This document shows positions 1 to 8,000 of a DNA stretch of 64,000 nucleotides, in pieces (the stretch's first letter is position 1; each line of letters opens with the position of its first letter). The position numbers were made by a program, and so were the translations under genes. The stretch is from Candidatus Obscuribacterales bacterium (GTDB taxonomy: Bacteria; Cyanobacteriota; Vampirovibrionia; Obscuribacterales; Obscuribacteraceae): the NCBI GenBank assembly GCA_019637435.1, contig JAHBVO010000005.1, forward strand, positions 1 to 64,000. Reading direction: 5' to 3'. Below the pieces are notes generated by a model. That model saw only the letters and a program-made list of their open reading frames with translations. It was not told where the DNA came from and made no database searches.

Positions 1-419
1 GTTGTGTGCCAGGCATGTTCGATATCTAGGAGGTGAAAGTCCTTTACACAACCTGATGACGGTGAAGTGTTAGCAACGCGCAAGGGCAAAGTCGTGAGGC
101 AATGTCTGAAGGAAGCGTGGTGCAAACTCACGACTCGACGTACAGGAACCGGATACCGAGGCATACCCAGCCGCGCGAGCAAGCAACTGATTGCGAAGCG
201 CATAGTCATCAAGGGTTGGGGTTGTAGATCCGGCGAGGATGTGAGGAAGGAGATCGAACTTACCCTGGGAGATCTGCATTGTGTCCTGGAATCAGGACTG
301 AGAAATCGCGAGAAATCTGATCGCAATGCAGAAGTCAGCAGCGGACATAGTAGGCGAAAGCCGAAGGTCCAAACGGTGCCCGGAAGGGCTTGAAGGAAGG
401 GAGAGTAGGACCCGAATTC

Positions 420-1784
420 ATGAGCAGCAAACGGCAGAAAATCCTCAACGAGGCCTTAGCCGAAACGCGGAACGGTGAAGCCGGGACGCCAGAGGCCAAA
501 GGGTCGGAACTGTCTCACGCGACAAAGGAACCCGAAATCCCAAGCATGTCGACACTGATGGAGGAGGTCGTTCAAAGCGAAAATGCGAAGAGAGCACTGA
601 AGAAGGTGCTCCAGAACAAAGGCGCGCCGGGAGTCGACGGAATGACCGTGGACAAATTACCGGCACACCTCAAGCAACACTGGACAACGATCCGTCTACA
701 ATTGCTGAGCGGAACCTACGCACCAAATGCGGTGAAACGAGTGGATATTCCAAAACCAGGCGGAGGGGTGCGGCAATTGGGCATCCCAACAGCCCTGGAT
801 CGTTTCATACAGCAGGCGATGTTGCAGATTCTTCAGAAGAACTGGGACGAAACGTTTTCAGACTGTAGTTTCGGATTTCGTCCGGGACGCTCGGCACATC
901 AGGCAGTTGAGCAAGCGCAGAAGTATGTAGGCAGCGGACTGCGATATGTCGTAGATATTGACCTTGAGAAATTTTTCGATAGAGTCAACCACGATGTACT
1001 GATGGGACTGATCGCGAAAAGAACGAATGATAAGCGCATATTGAAAATAATCCGCGCCTATTTAAACGCCGGAATAATGGCTGATGGACTAGTGCATGCG
1101 CGAGACGAAGGCACGCCTCAGGGCGGTCCGCTGTCACCACTACTCAGCAATGTAATGCTGGATGTGCTCGATAAAGAGCTGGAGCGACGTGGTCACAAAT
1201 TCGTGAGATACGCCGATGATAACAACATCTACGTGGCGAGCGAACGAGCAGGAAAACGAGTGATGCAGAGCATCACAATGTTCCTGGCACGAAAACTCAA
1301 ACTGAAAGTAAATGCTGAGAAAAGCGCAGTAGATCGACCGCAGAAGCGAAAGTTCCTCGGCTTCAGCTTTACATACGGGAAAACGCCGAAGCGAAGAATC
1401 GCTCCACAGGCTATCTCACGTATGAAGAAGAAAATCAGAGAACTAACGCGGAAAACAAAGGGGCAAAGCCTCGAACAGACAGCTGAACAACTTCAACGTT
1501 ATCTCACAGGATGGCGCGGATACTTTGGCTTCTGCGAAACTCGCTCAGTTTTGAAGTTACTGGACAGTTGGATACGACGACGGCTTAGACGGTTGCTCTG
1601 GAAGCAATGGAAGCTATCCAGCAGGCGTTTCACCGAGCTGACCAAACGCGGTGTGAGCAAGAACCTGGCTGCGCAAACAGTAGGCAGCCCGCACGGCGAC
1701 TGGCACCTCAGCAACAGTCCCGCTCTGAATATCGCACTTTCCAATGACTTCTTTGCATCGCTTGGAATACCGACTCTAGCGTGA
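420..1784 (+). CDS. ltrA: Group II intron reverse transcriptase/maturase
   Basis: Intron-encoded protein of 454 residues that helps the host intron splice and copies it into DNA during retrohoming. The RT fingers and palm are clear: GAPGVDGM near the N-terminus, the FGFRPGRSAHQA block, the GTPQGGPLSPLL block and the catalytic YADD box. The maturase (X) domain follows, with YLTGWRGYFG and a basic WIRRRLRRLLWKQWK stretch. The C-terminus GSPHGDWHLSNSPAL is typical of one bacterial intron-protein class. No HNH endonuclease domain follows, so mobility would rely on replication-fork priming or another nuclease. I chose the ATG at 420, 9 nt after an AGGA. An open frame continues back to a TTG at 390. 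The gene looks intact. Confidence 0.93.
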   Translation: MSSKRQKILNEALAETRNGEAGTPEAKGSELSHATKEPEIPSMSTLMEEVVQSENAKRALKKVLQNKGAPGVDGMTVDKLPAHLKQHWTTIRLQLLSGTYAPNAVKRVDIPKPGGGVRQLGIPTALDRFIQQAMLQILQKNWDETFSDCSFGFRPGRSAHQAVEQAQKYVGSGLRYVVDIDLEKFFDRVNHDVLMGLIAKRTNDKRILKIIRAYLNAGIMADGLVHARDEGTPQGGPLSPLLSNVMLDVLDKELERRGHKFVRYADDNNIYVASERAGKRVMQSITMFLARKLKLKVNAEKSAVDRPQKRKFLGFSFTYGKTPKRRIAPQAISRMKKKIRELTRKTKGQSLEQTAEQLQRYLTGWRGYFGFCETRSVLKLLDSWIRRRLRRLLWKQWKLSSRRFTELTKRGVSKNLAAQTVGSPHGDWHLSNSPALNIALSNDFFASLGIPTLA

Positions 1785-1799
1785 CGCCAAGCTTCCGCC

Positions 1800-1865
1800 G
1801 AACCGCCGTGTACGGACCCGTACGCACGGTGGTGTCGCAGGGAAAGTCCGCGAGGACCTACCTAT
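1800..1865 (+). ncRNA. Group II intron domains V and VI (catalytic hairpin and branch-point stem)
   Basis: Immediately 3' of the maturase gene. The first hairpin pairs CCGCCGTGTACGG with CCGTACGCACGGTGG, the size and shape of domain V. The second pairs AGTCC with GGACC and carries an extra A near its 3' side, as expected of a domain VI branch point. The last two bases, AT, are also the first two bases of the ATG of the next open frame. Confidence 0.7.
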
Positions 1866-3009
1866 GCAAATCGCGGAAAAGAATACTATCGATCCATCAC
1901 TAGTTAAAATATCAAGTCCCGTAACGCACGGGTTGCTATCTCGGCAGGTTTCAGATGAACTGGTAGAGCGCACCATGAATGTCGCACAGGACAGTCTGGA
2001 CGATGATACTCGCAGGGATCTTTTTTCGATTCTTCGATCTAAATCTTTCGTCAATCGTTTCCGAAATGATGCATTGAGGTTTTTAGATTATCTGGAAACA
2101 CTCGAAACTGTTAATCGGCACGACAACCCTTCCGTCCGCCGGAGTGCCGGCGCAACCCAACTTGCCGAACTGGCGAAGTTTGCCGGCAGCGAAATTTACC
2201 CCGCCTGGAATATTGATTTTAAACCGATTTGCGATGCGATCAATAAAGTCGTCTACGACCCGATCGATCTTTCTTCGCATGAAGTAGTTCAATCGGTAAA
2301 ATATGGTTTGGAAGAAATGGCCTTCACCATATCCGGTGGCAACATATATTTAAACGATTTGCTCCTCTGGTCGCTACACTCAAAGTCAAAACTTCTCCTT
2401 GATGTTGCAATCAAAGGTGCCGCCCTTTACGTCACGGATGTTCTAGGGTTAGAAAACCCTCTATTCAAGCAGTTCTCGAATTGGTCTAAATTCGCTCTCG
2501 AAGGCGCCGCGTTTGTTTTGCACGAAGAGTTTTGCTTTATCTCAGATTTCCCGGAGAGCATCATCACTGATGATTCCGGCAGATTGCACAACTCGGACGG
2601 ACCGGCAATGAGTTGGAGCGATGGCTGGAGCTGTTATTACTGGCGCAACCTGCCGATACCGCGCTGGATGATTGAAGAGAAGGAACGTATTACAGTCGAA
2701 ATGATTAATGCGATGGAAAACATCGAGATACGGCGAGTGATGCTCGAAATCTACGGAACAGGAAAGTACATTATCGACAGTGGAACAAAAGAGGTTCAGC
2801 GCGACGAGTATGGAGTTCTTTACTGGCAGGAGATGGTAAACGATGAGCCACTGCGAATGGTGCGCGTAAGAAACTCAACGGCAGAGCCTGATGGTACGTT
2901 TAAAGACTACTGGCTGCGCGTCCCGCCCGATATCAGAACCGCCAAACAGGGCGTTGCCTGGACCTTTGACCTGGACGAAGACGAGTACGCCCCAATCATC
3001 GAAACCTGA
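1864..3009 (+). CDS. DUF6745 protein, 5' end interrupted or redefined by the intron
   Basis: Protein of up to 381 residues. The C-terminal third matches my recollection of the DUF6745 family: GRLHNSDGPAMSW, DGWSCYYWRNLPIPRWMI, a long ITVEMINAMEN..RRVMLEIYG block, then VRNSTAEPDGT, YWLRVPPDIRTA and AWTFDLDEDEY. The function of this family is not known to me. The first 240 residues do not look like the family and I do not recognise them. The apparent ATG uses the last two bases of the upstream intron. After splicing, the exon junction would read TTG CAA ATC in the same frame, so the native start may be that TTG or may lie outside the window. No Shine-Dalgarno sequence precedes the ATG. Confidence 0.7.
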   Translation: MQIAEKNTIDPSLVKISSPVTHGLLSRQVSDELVERTMNVAQDSLDDDTRRDLFSILRSKSFVNRFRNDALRFLDYLETLETVNRHDNPSVRRSAGATQLAELAKFAGSEIYPAWNIDFKPICDAINKVVYDPIDLSSHEVVQSVKYGLEEMAFTISGGNIYLNDLLLWSLHSKSKLLLDVAIKGAALYVTDVLGLENPLFKQFSNWSKFALEGAAFVLHEEFCFISDFPESIITDDSGRLHNSDGPAMSWSDGWSCYYWRNLPIPRWMIEEKERITVEMINAMENIEIRRVMLEIYGTGKYIIDSGTKEVQRDEYGVLYWQEMVNDEPLRMVRVRNSTAEPDGTFKDYWLRVPPDIRTAKQGVAWTFDLDEDEYAPIIET

Positions 3010-3210
3010 AGTCCCTACTGAAGTTCCTACTATAGCACCTCGCGGATGCCTATCCTCTGAGAGCCCAAGCCGTACTTGTTTCCGGCATTCGTTTATTCGA
3101 GAGGGCGAGTTTGTCTATCCTGCGTTGACGGATTTACAGAAAAGTGTCTACGCACGGTAGCCAACCATTGGTCTGTTGAAGAATTCTCCCAATTTTGCAC
3201 ATCAAGATAA

Positions 3211-3229
3211 TTCTGTGAACGAGATCCAC
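3211..3229. repeat. Single copy of a TTCTGTGAACGAGATYCAC sequence
   Basis: Eighteen of 19 bases match a second copy at 9460-9478 in front of the LON-domain gene. Here it lies in the 227-bp gap between two convergent genes, so a promoter role is not obvious. It contains one half (GTGAAC) of the direct-repeat box described for the 4.1-9.5 kb locus. Confidence 0.5.
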
Positions 3230-3236
3230 CAATTTC

Positions 3237-3944
3237 CTATGGTCGCTTCACGACAGAGCAGGTGTTGGAGTTGCCGCTGACGTTGACGCTGGGCTGTTTC
3301 TGACCGTTCAAACCTTTGAGCCAGAAGATGGTATTGTGATTACCCGGGACAGAAATGGCGCCAACATTTTCGCATCGCACAGTGTTGAAATTTCCGGACA
3401 CGGACAACACTCTGCAGTCTCCAATGATCGACAAGCTACAATGACTGCCCTGAACCACGACACCATTATTGGTGCAGGTTAGGGTCTGATTGATGTTGTT
3501 ATCGTACAAAATTATGTCGTCAACGCTAACATCAATTACCTTCGGGAGGGGCTTTCGTGATTTCCCGACCGATGCTCCGGATAACATCATCAGCGCCTGA
3601 ACTTTTGCTGGAAGTTGAGCGGAGTTATTCGCCGAGCCTTTCGGTGCGGTCCGATTTGCCGCAATGCCTTGACCAAGAGCCTGACCTGACGCGGATTTTT
3701 GACCGGCAGCATTGCTTCCATTTCCGGAGTTGACTGAGCTGCCTCCCGCGACATGACTTTCACTCTTTGCTCGGCCGCTCGCCGGTCCTTTCAAATCGAC
3801 TTTCTTTCCGTATCGCGTCTGAATCGAAACTCCGCCTGGACCCAACTGAACTGTGTCTCCACTTTCCGTAGTCACATCAATCTGGGCTCCGGCAGGTAAC
3901 TGTATAAGAGCTAGTAGCACTACTAAACCGATTATGTTCCGCAC
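3237..3944 (-). CDS. Secreted DUF3060 protein
   Basis: 235 residues. A signal peptide is obvious (GLVVLLALIQLPAGAQ, cleavage near residue 20). A short beta-rich stretch follows (VTTESGDTVQLGPGGVSIQT), then a Gly/Ser/Ala-rich low-complexity linker at about 55-115. The C-terminal half has repeated short strands of the type SGNFNTVRC, PGNHNTIFW and SGNSNTCSV. This G-N-x-N-T pattern is characteristic of DUF3060, a small beta-repeat domain of unknown role in exported proteins. Three cysteine pairs could form disulphides. Probably periplasmic or surface-located. It stands alone, convergent with the DUF6745 gene. Confidence 0.8.
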   Translation of the reverse strand: MRNIIGLVVLLALIQLPAGAQIDVTTESGDTVQLGPGGVSIQTRYGKKVDLKGPASGRAKSESHVAGGSSVNSGNGSNAAGQKSASGQALGQGIAANRTAPKGSANNSAQLPAKVQALMMLSGASVGKSRKPLPKVIDVSVDDIILYDNNINQTLTCTNNGVVVQGSHCSLSIIGDCRVLSVSGNFNTVRCENVGAISVPGNHNTIFWLKGLNGQKQPSVNVSGNSNTCSVVKRP

Positions 3945-4079
3945 ATTAGTTCCACTCGATTTAATCCCCAGCTATTCACTCTACCACCATTATGGTTTTT
4001 AGTGATGCAAGTGAAGTGATTGCCCGCGTCGCAAGGATGCGGCGGAGCTTGGAGTGCACATGTTTTTACATATTTAAGG

Positions 4080-4109
4080 CAATGACTGCGACCGGAGTCG
4101 CAGTCATTG
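4080..4109 (-). terminator. Strong hairpin downstream of the fasciclin gene
   Basis: AATGACTGCGAC pairs perfectly with GTCGCAGTCATT around a four-base loop; one more flanking C-G pair makes a 13-bp stem. It sits 18 bp beyond the fasciclin stop codon. The T-run on the minus strand is poor, so it may be a terminator or an mRNA 3'-end stabiliser. Confidence 0.65.
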
Positions 4110-4127
4110 TTCTCTCTGTCCTGTGCG

Positions 4128-4676
4128 TTATAGCGACGGGGGAAGAATTACGGTATCAATCACATGAACCACCCCATTGCTGCAGATGATGTCAGTGGAG
4201 GTGACTTTTGCGCCTTCGACCGTCACCCCATCAGGTGATACGGAGATGGCTATTGGGGAACCTTCAACCGACTTGGCGGTCTTCAATTTCACGACGTCTT
4301 CTGCCTTCACAGATCCAGGGACGACGTGGAAGGTCAAAACTTTTGTCAATTTCGTCTTGTCCTTGAGGAGCGCGGACAGTTGATCCGCCGGAATTTTTTT
4401 GAACGCTTCATCAGTTGGTGCGAACACGGTAAAAGGTCCTTCGCCCTTAAGTGTCTCCACCAATCCAGCCTCCTTCAGTGCCGTGACTAGCGTGCCGAAT
4501 GAACCGGCTGTTTGAGCGGTATCCACAATATCTTTCGTAAGCGTTTTTTCCATTTGTTTTTCTCCTGATTTAGATTTTGAACATTCTGCGCTCACTGGCG
4601 CAATACTCAAAGTCGAACAACTGACCAGTGCTGTTGCTACAGCGGCAATTCTTGAGAATCTGATGAGTGACGCCAT
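4128..4676 (-). CDS. Secreted fasciclin (FAS1) domain protein
   Basis: 182 residues. Signal peptide MASLIRFSRIAAVATALVSC, cleaved near VSA-EC. One complete FAS1 domain follows: DIVDTAQTAGSFGTLVTALKEAGL, then GPFTVFAPTDEAFKKI (H1 motif), VLTFHVVPG, and NGVVHVIDTVILP (H2 motif) at the C-terminus. FAS1 domains mediate adhesion or matrix interaction in exported bacterial proteins. The start at 4676 is chosen because a GAGGAGG lies 6-7 nt upstream and the signal peptide begins there; an open frame 58 codons longer lacks both. It is divergent from the sigma-factor gene at 4901. The shared 224-bp promoter region contains the direct-repeat boxes listed separately. Confidence 0.93.
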   Translation of the reverse strand: MASLIRFSRIAAVATALVSCSTLSIAPVSAECSKSKSGEKQMEKTLTKDIVDTAQTAGSFGTLVTALKEAGLVETLKGEGPFTVFAPTDEAFKKIPADQLSALLKDKTKLTKVLTFHVVPGSVKAEDVVKLKTAKSVEGSPIAISVSPDGVTVEGAKVTSTDIICSNGVVHVIDTVILPPSL

Positions 4677-4724
4677 TTCGATGCCTCCTCTCTCTGCGTA
4701 CTCGGTCATCCTATTTGTCTTCTG

Positions 4725-4740
4725 TGAACGCATTGTGAAC
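4725..4740 (-). promoter_or_regulatory. Direct-repeat operator upstream of the fasciclin gene
   Basis: Read in gene direction it is GTTCAC-AATGC-GTTCA: two GTTCA half-sites exactly 11 bp apart, 49-64 bp before the start codon. Sites of the same form occur before the response regulator and LON genes, with a weaker one before the sigma gene. Direct repeats one helical turn apart are the usual target of OmpR/PhoB-class regulators, and one is encoded 1.3 kb away. Confidence 0.5.
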
Positions 4741-4772
4741 GACGTGTGCGATACGAGATTTATTTTCTTCGT

Positions 4773-4788
4773 GTTCACAGAGCAGTCA
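4773..4788 (+). promoter_or_regulatory. Weaker direct-repeat operator upstream of the sigma-factor gene
   Basis: In gene direction it is GTTCAC-AGAGC-AGTCA. The first half-site is perfect and the second differs at two of five bases, with the same 11-bp spacing. It lies 113-128 bp before the ATG at 4901. GATAGG follows, as a similar ATAGG follows the LON site at the same distance. Confidence 0.3.
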
Positions 4789-4900
4789 TTTGAACTTAAT
4801 AAGATAGGTATGCGTGAAAACCTGGCTTGTCGTTCATCAATGCTTGCCATATGCGATCAAGCGACCCTGACCGATCGGTATAGCTGGAGGGAAAATTCAA

Positions 4901-5932
4901 ATGTCCACCGTATCCTCAAGTGAAGAGTTCTTTGGTTTTCAACGAAATCTTGAATCCTTCGACGACCAAGTGGACTGGGGCGCGCACCGCCTGCGATGGC
5001 GCAGCCGTTGGGGCCACGAAGAGGTGATTCGTCGAGAATCTGAGTTTCAAGAGCGGCGAGATCCATACAACGGAAGCGCAAAGGAACTATCGCTAGCGCA
5101 TTATATGAAGTACGCATCACAGTTCCGACTGCTCACTCATCAGGAGGAAGTGCAACTAGCAGAGCGCGCTTTGAACGGCGACGAGGGCGCTCGCGAAAAG
5201 TTGGTACTTTCGAACTTGCGTCTCGTAGTTAAATTTGCCAAAAGGTATAAAGATCGTGGGATTGATTTTGAGGACCTTGTTCAAGAAGGCAACTTGGGAT
5301 TGATACGCGCCTCTCAGTCGTTCGATCCGTCCAAAGGCACCAGGTTCTCGACCTATGCGTGCATGTGGATTATTCAGTTTATCTCTCGCATGGTTGATAA
5401 CAAATCGCGTTCAATAAGGTTGCCGATCCGAGTTCACAAAGACATTAGAACAGTAAAGCAAATAATTGAAAGAGTAAAACTCACTAGAGGAACGGAGCCA
5501 TCAATTGAAGAGATCGTAAAAATTTCAAAGTTGAGCGAATCGAGAGTAAAAGCCGCATTCAAGAATATGATAAGCCCCATATCTCTGAATCAAGAAACCG
5601 GTTTTGAAAACACCAGCGAACTCGGCGACCAAATTGCCTACAACGATGGCGATGATGTTGAGTCACCAGTTGAGCAACAACTTTCCGAAGAGTTTGTCCG
5701 CACTTTGATTGGAATCCTAACACCCGAGGAAAATAAGGTGATTTCAGAGCGGTATGGATTGACAGGCAATAGCGAAATCGGCTTTAAGGAACTTTCGGAG
5801 CGAACAGGAATACCGCTGGGCAAAGTTAAACGAATTCATGCGATTGCCCTGAAGAAGATGAAAAGAAAAGCAAATCTTCTCTCCGAAACGAGGGGCATGA
5901 CAAAGGTTGGCTATTTCGCTTTACCGGGTTGA
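4901..5932 (+). CDS. RNA polymerase sigma factor, divergent group-2 sigma-70
   Basis: 343 residues. Region 1.2/2.1 (LAHYMKYASQFRLLTHQEEVQ), region 2.2-2.3 (DLVQEGNLGLIRASQSFDP, RFSTYA), region 3 and region 4 are in order, so it should bind core polymerase and open promoters. Region 2.4 has MWIIQFIS where primary factors have WWIRQAI. In region 4.2 the -35 recognition helix reads IPLGKVKRIH where the usual sequence is VTRERIRQIE. The recognition residues are therefore replaced and its promoter set should differ from housekeeping. The N-terminal 60 residues are unique. ATG 4901 has GGAGGG 9 nt upstream. It is divergent from fasciclin and 112 bp ahead of the response regulator on the same strand. 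Confidence 0.93.
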   Translation: MSTVSSSEEFFGFQRNLESFDDQVDWGAHRLRWRSRWGHEEVIRRESEFQERRDPYNGSAKELSLAHYMKYASQFRLLTHQEEVQLAERALNGDEGAREKLVLSNLRLVVKFAKRYKDRGIDFEDLVQEGNLGLIRASQSFDPSKGTRFSTYACMWIIQFISRMVDNKSRSIRLPIRVHKDIRTVKQIIERVKLTRGTEPSIEEIVKISKLSESRVKAAFKNMISPISLNQETGFENTSELGDQIAYNDGDDVESPVEQQLSEEFVRTLIGILTPEENKVISERYGLTGNSEIGFKELSERTGIPLGKVKRIHAIALKKMKRKANLLSETRGMTKVGYFALPG

Positions 5933-5947
5933 ATCGGGATTGTGAGT

Positions 5948-5963
5948 ATTCACTCGACGTTCA
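5948..5963 (+). promoter_or_regulatory. Direct-repeat operator upstream of the response regulator gene
   Basis: ATTCAC-TCGAC-GTTCA in gene direction: two TTCA cores 11 bp apart, 82-97 bp before the ATG at 6045. It has the same form and gene-relative orientation as the sites before the fasciclin and LON genes. Autoregulation by the encoded OmpR-type protein is an inference. Confidence 0.45.
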
Positions 5964-6044
5964 TCTCCTGGAGTTAAATTAAAGTGTAGGGAACGATAAC
6001 TTGTTTTCAATTGCGGTCAACCTGCGACGATAGTTCGATTCAAA

Positions 6045-6755
6045 ATGTCAAAAATTCTTTTAGTCGAGGACGAGCTTGACCTACTTGAGCTGACCAGCAT
6101 AGCCTTGAGTTCGAGAGGATACAGCGTGCAGAAGTGCAGCAGCGGCGACGAAGCGCTTGGTATGCTGCGTGTCTATAAATTTGACCTGGTAATCTTAGAC
6201 TGGATGATGCCTGATATCACAGGTATCGAAGTTTTGAAACAGTATCGCGAAATGGGCGGAAATCTTCCTGTCTTAATGCTCACCGCTAAAGCGTCCGCTG
6301 ACGATAAAGAGTTCGGACTTGATTCTGGCGCTGATGATTATTTGACTAAACCGTTCGAGATTAAAGAACTTTGTGCGCGGGTGAGAGCGCTCTTGCGACG
6401 TCCGGCAAATGTCTCCAGCCCCGTACTGGAGGCTGGCAATATCCGAGTCGACCCAGCGGCTTGTCGGGTCGAGAAAGCTGGTATCGAAGTTCATTTGCGA
6501 CCAAAAGTTTATGACCTGTTATTGTTTTTTATGCGGCATCCGGATCAAGTATTCACGGCCGAAGCCCTCATGGAAAGAGTATGGATGGACGACAGTACCG
6601 CATCACCAGATACGGTGCGGACGCACATCAAATTGCTCCGGCAATCTATTAGCACGAAGGGCTCAGAAGATGTAATTGAGACGATTAGAGGAAAGGGCTA
6701 CATTCTCAGAGCGATTAGAGATGATGCCCAAACTGATCCAGGTTCAAGACTCTGA
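6045..6755 (+). CDS. OmpR/PhoB-family response regulator
   Basis: 236 residues. The receiver domain (1-115) has the acidic pair ED at 8-9, the phospho-acceptor Asp52 in VILDWMMPD, a Thr in the MLTAKA motif and Lys in LTKPFE. The output domain (about 130-225) is a winged helix with HLRPKVYDLLLFFMRHP and a recognition-helix/wing region ending in IRGKGYILR, typical of OmpR/PhoB proteins that bind 11-bp direct repeats. Its 3' end overlaps the 3' end of the LOV kinase gene by 12 bp on the opposite strand. Inference: this is the kinase's partner. Confidence 0.95.
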   Translation: MSKILLVEDELDLLELTSIALSSRGYSVQKCSSGDEALGMLRVYKFDLVILDWMMPDITGIEVLKQYREMGGNLPVLMLTAKASADDKEFGLDSGADDYLTKPFEIKELCARVRALLRRPANVSSPVLEAGNIRVDPAACRVEKAGIEVHLRPKVYDLLLFFMRHPDQVFTAEALMERVWMDDSTASPDTVRTHIKLLRQSISTKGSEDVIETIRGKGYILRAIRDDAQTDPGSRL

Positions 6756-8000
6756 TGTATTGACTGTGCTGTTTTCTATTGGAATTTCAAACCAAAATGT
6801 TGAACCTCTTCCGACTTTACTATCCACGCCGATCTGGCCTCCATGTATTTCGACAAGTGATTTCGAAATCGACAAGCCGAGACCTGTTCCACCTGGCACT
6901 CTTTTGTCGGACGAATCGATTTGTTGAAATTTTTGGAATAGTTTTCCGAAGTCTTTTTGAGCGATTCCCGGGCCTCTGTCGATAACTCTGAAGCATATGA
7001 AACCCTCTCGATTTTTGACAGTTTGAATTTTGATCTTGCTGTTGTTAGGCGAGAACTTTATGGCATTAGCAGTTAAATTACTCAGAACCTGAGCTAGTCT
7101 ATCTCGATCAACGTTCATTACGTCGTCGCAATTTATGTTTACTTCAAAGTTGATATTGCGTTCCGCTGCAGTCGCCTCAAGTTCGCCAAGAACCTGTTCA
7201 ATCAAGTCTTGAGGCAGCGTTCGCTCAAGTCTTAGCTCCATCTTTCCAGCTTCGATTTTTCGGAAATCAAGGATATCGTTTACCAGTTTGAGTAAGCGAC
7301 TGGTGTTTCGACCTGCCATTTCCACTAGTTTGGATGAGTCCGCCGTGAGCGGACCTCCGGTTCCCTCCGCCAGCAGAGCCAGGGCTGTTCGCACCGAGGA
7401 TAGTGGCGTTCTGAGCTCATGGGAAATCTTCGAATAGAATTCGGAAATTGCCTTCTCAGCTTCCTTTCTATCCGTTATGTCGTTCTGAACACCAATAAAA
7501 TTGATCAAGCCGCCTGACTCGTCATGCACCGGTGAGACCGTGAGTTCATTCCAGAAAAGTGTATGGTTCTTTCTGTAGTTTCTCAAAACAACCGTGATGG
7601 ACTCTTGTTTCTGGATTGCTTCCCTCAACTGTTGCAGACCTTCTTGATCGCGATCATCACCTTGCAAGAATCGGCAGTTGTGACCGATTACTTCTTCGCG
7701 GGTGTAGCCTGACATATCAAGGAAGCTTGGGTTCACATAAATGATTGGGTTATCGACTTGATGTGGATCGGTTATCACTATGCCGTTACTGGCGCATGAT
7801 ATTGCCCGCTCCAGAATCATCATTTTGTCTCGAGAATTTTTTACATCTTCTAAGATCGGTGCACAGGTAGATTCAGATCCTTTGGTCCTGCTCCGTAGAT
7901 GGCCTCTGCGTTTTTCTTCACTCATTTTCAATGCACTCGTAAGAAACTCTGCCGTGTCACTTGGATGCAACTCTTGGGCGCAAGTTCGAAAGTCCGCCAT
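6744..8000 (-). CDS. LOV-domain (blue-light) sensor histidine kinase
   Basis: 418 residues, no membrane segment, so cytoplasmic. The sensor (about 66-176) is a LOV-type PAS domain. It has GHNCRFLQG with the photoactive Cys109, RNYRKNHTLFWN (Asn141, Asn151) and the strand-final GVQND (Gln172); all residues known to hold FMN and form the cysteinyl adduct are present. It is followed by a DHp domain with ISHELRTP (His194) and a HATPase domain with the N-box NLTANAIKFSP, DRGPGI and GGTGLGLSI. It should autophosphorylate in a light-dependent way and pass phosphate to a response regulator, probably the neighbour at 6045. The start is uncertain: ATG 8000 overlaps the SDR gene by 44 bp, and ATG 7925 would avoid the overlap. 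Neither has a good ribosome-binding site. Confidence 0.9.
   Translation of the reverse strand: MADFRTCAQELHPSDTAEFLTSALKMSEEKRRGHLRSRTKGSESTCAPILEDVKNSRDKMMILERAISCASNGIVITDPHQVDNPIIYVNPSFLDMSGYTREEVIGHNCRFLQGDDRDQEGLQQLREAIQKQESITVVLRNYRKNHTLFWNELTVSPVHDESGGLINFIGVQNDITDRKEAEKAISEFYSKISHELRTPLSSVRTALALLAEGTGGPLTADSSKLVEMAGRNTSRLLKLVNDILDFRKIEAGKMELRLERTLPQDLIEQVLGELEATAAERNINFEVNINCDDVMNVDRDRLAQVLSNLTANAIKFSPNNSKIKIQTVKNREGFICFRVIDRGPGIAQKDFGKLFQKFQQIDSSDKRVPGGTGLGLSISKSLVEIHGGQIGVDSKVGRGSTFWFEIPIENSTVNTSES

Larger units (their letters stand above)
4..1865 (+). mobile_element. Group II intron, apparently full length
   Basis: The element starts with the group II 5' consensus GTGTGCC at 4. 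It has a reverse-transcriptase ORF in the domain IV position. After the ORF a domain-V-like hairpin lies at about 1800-1836 (ACCGCCGTGTACGG, then CCGTACGCACGGTGGT). A domain-VI-like stem follows (AGTCC gcga GGACCT with an unpaired A), ending in CCTACCTAT at about 1865. The start, the domain V and the terminal AT are the usual boundaries of bacterial group II introns. Only three bases of 5' exon lie in the window, so the intron-binding sites cannot be checked. The ends are inferred by consensus, to within a few bases. Confidence 0.85.

Noticed and set aside
67..393. 108-codon frame at the start of the intron
   Set aside because: It lies in the structured domain I-III region of the intron RNA, and its product is unfamiliar and basic, as expected of structural RNA read as protein.
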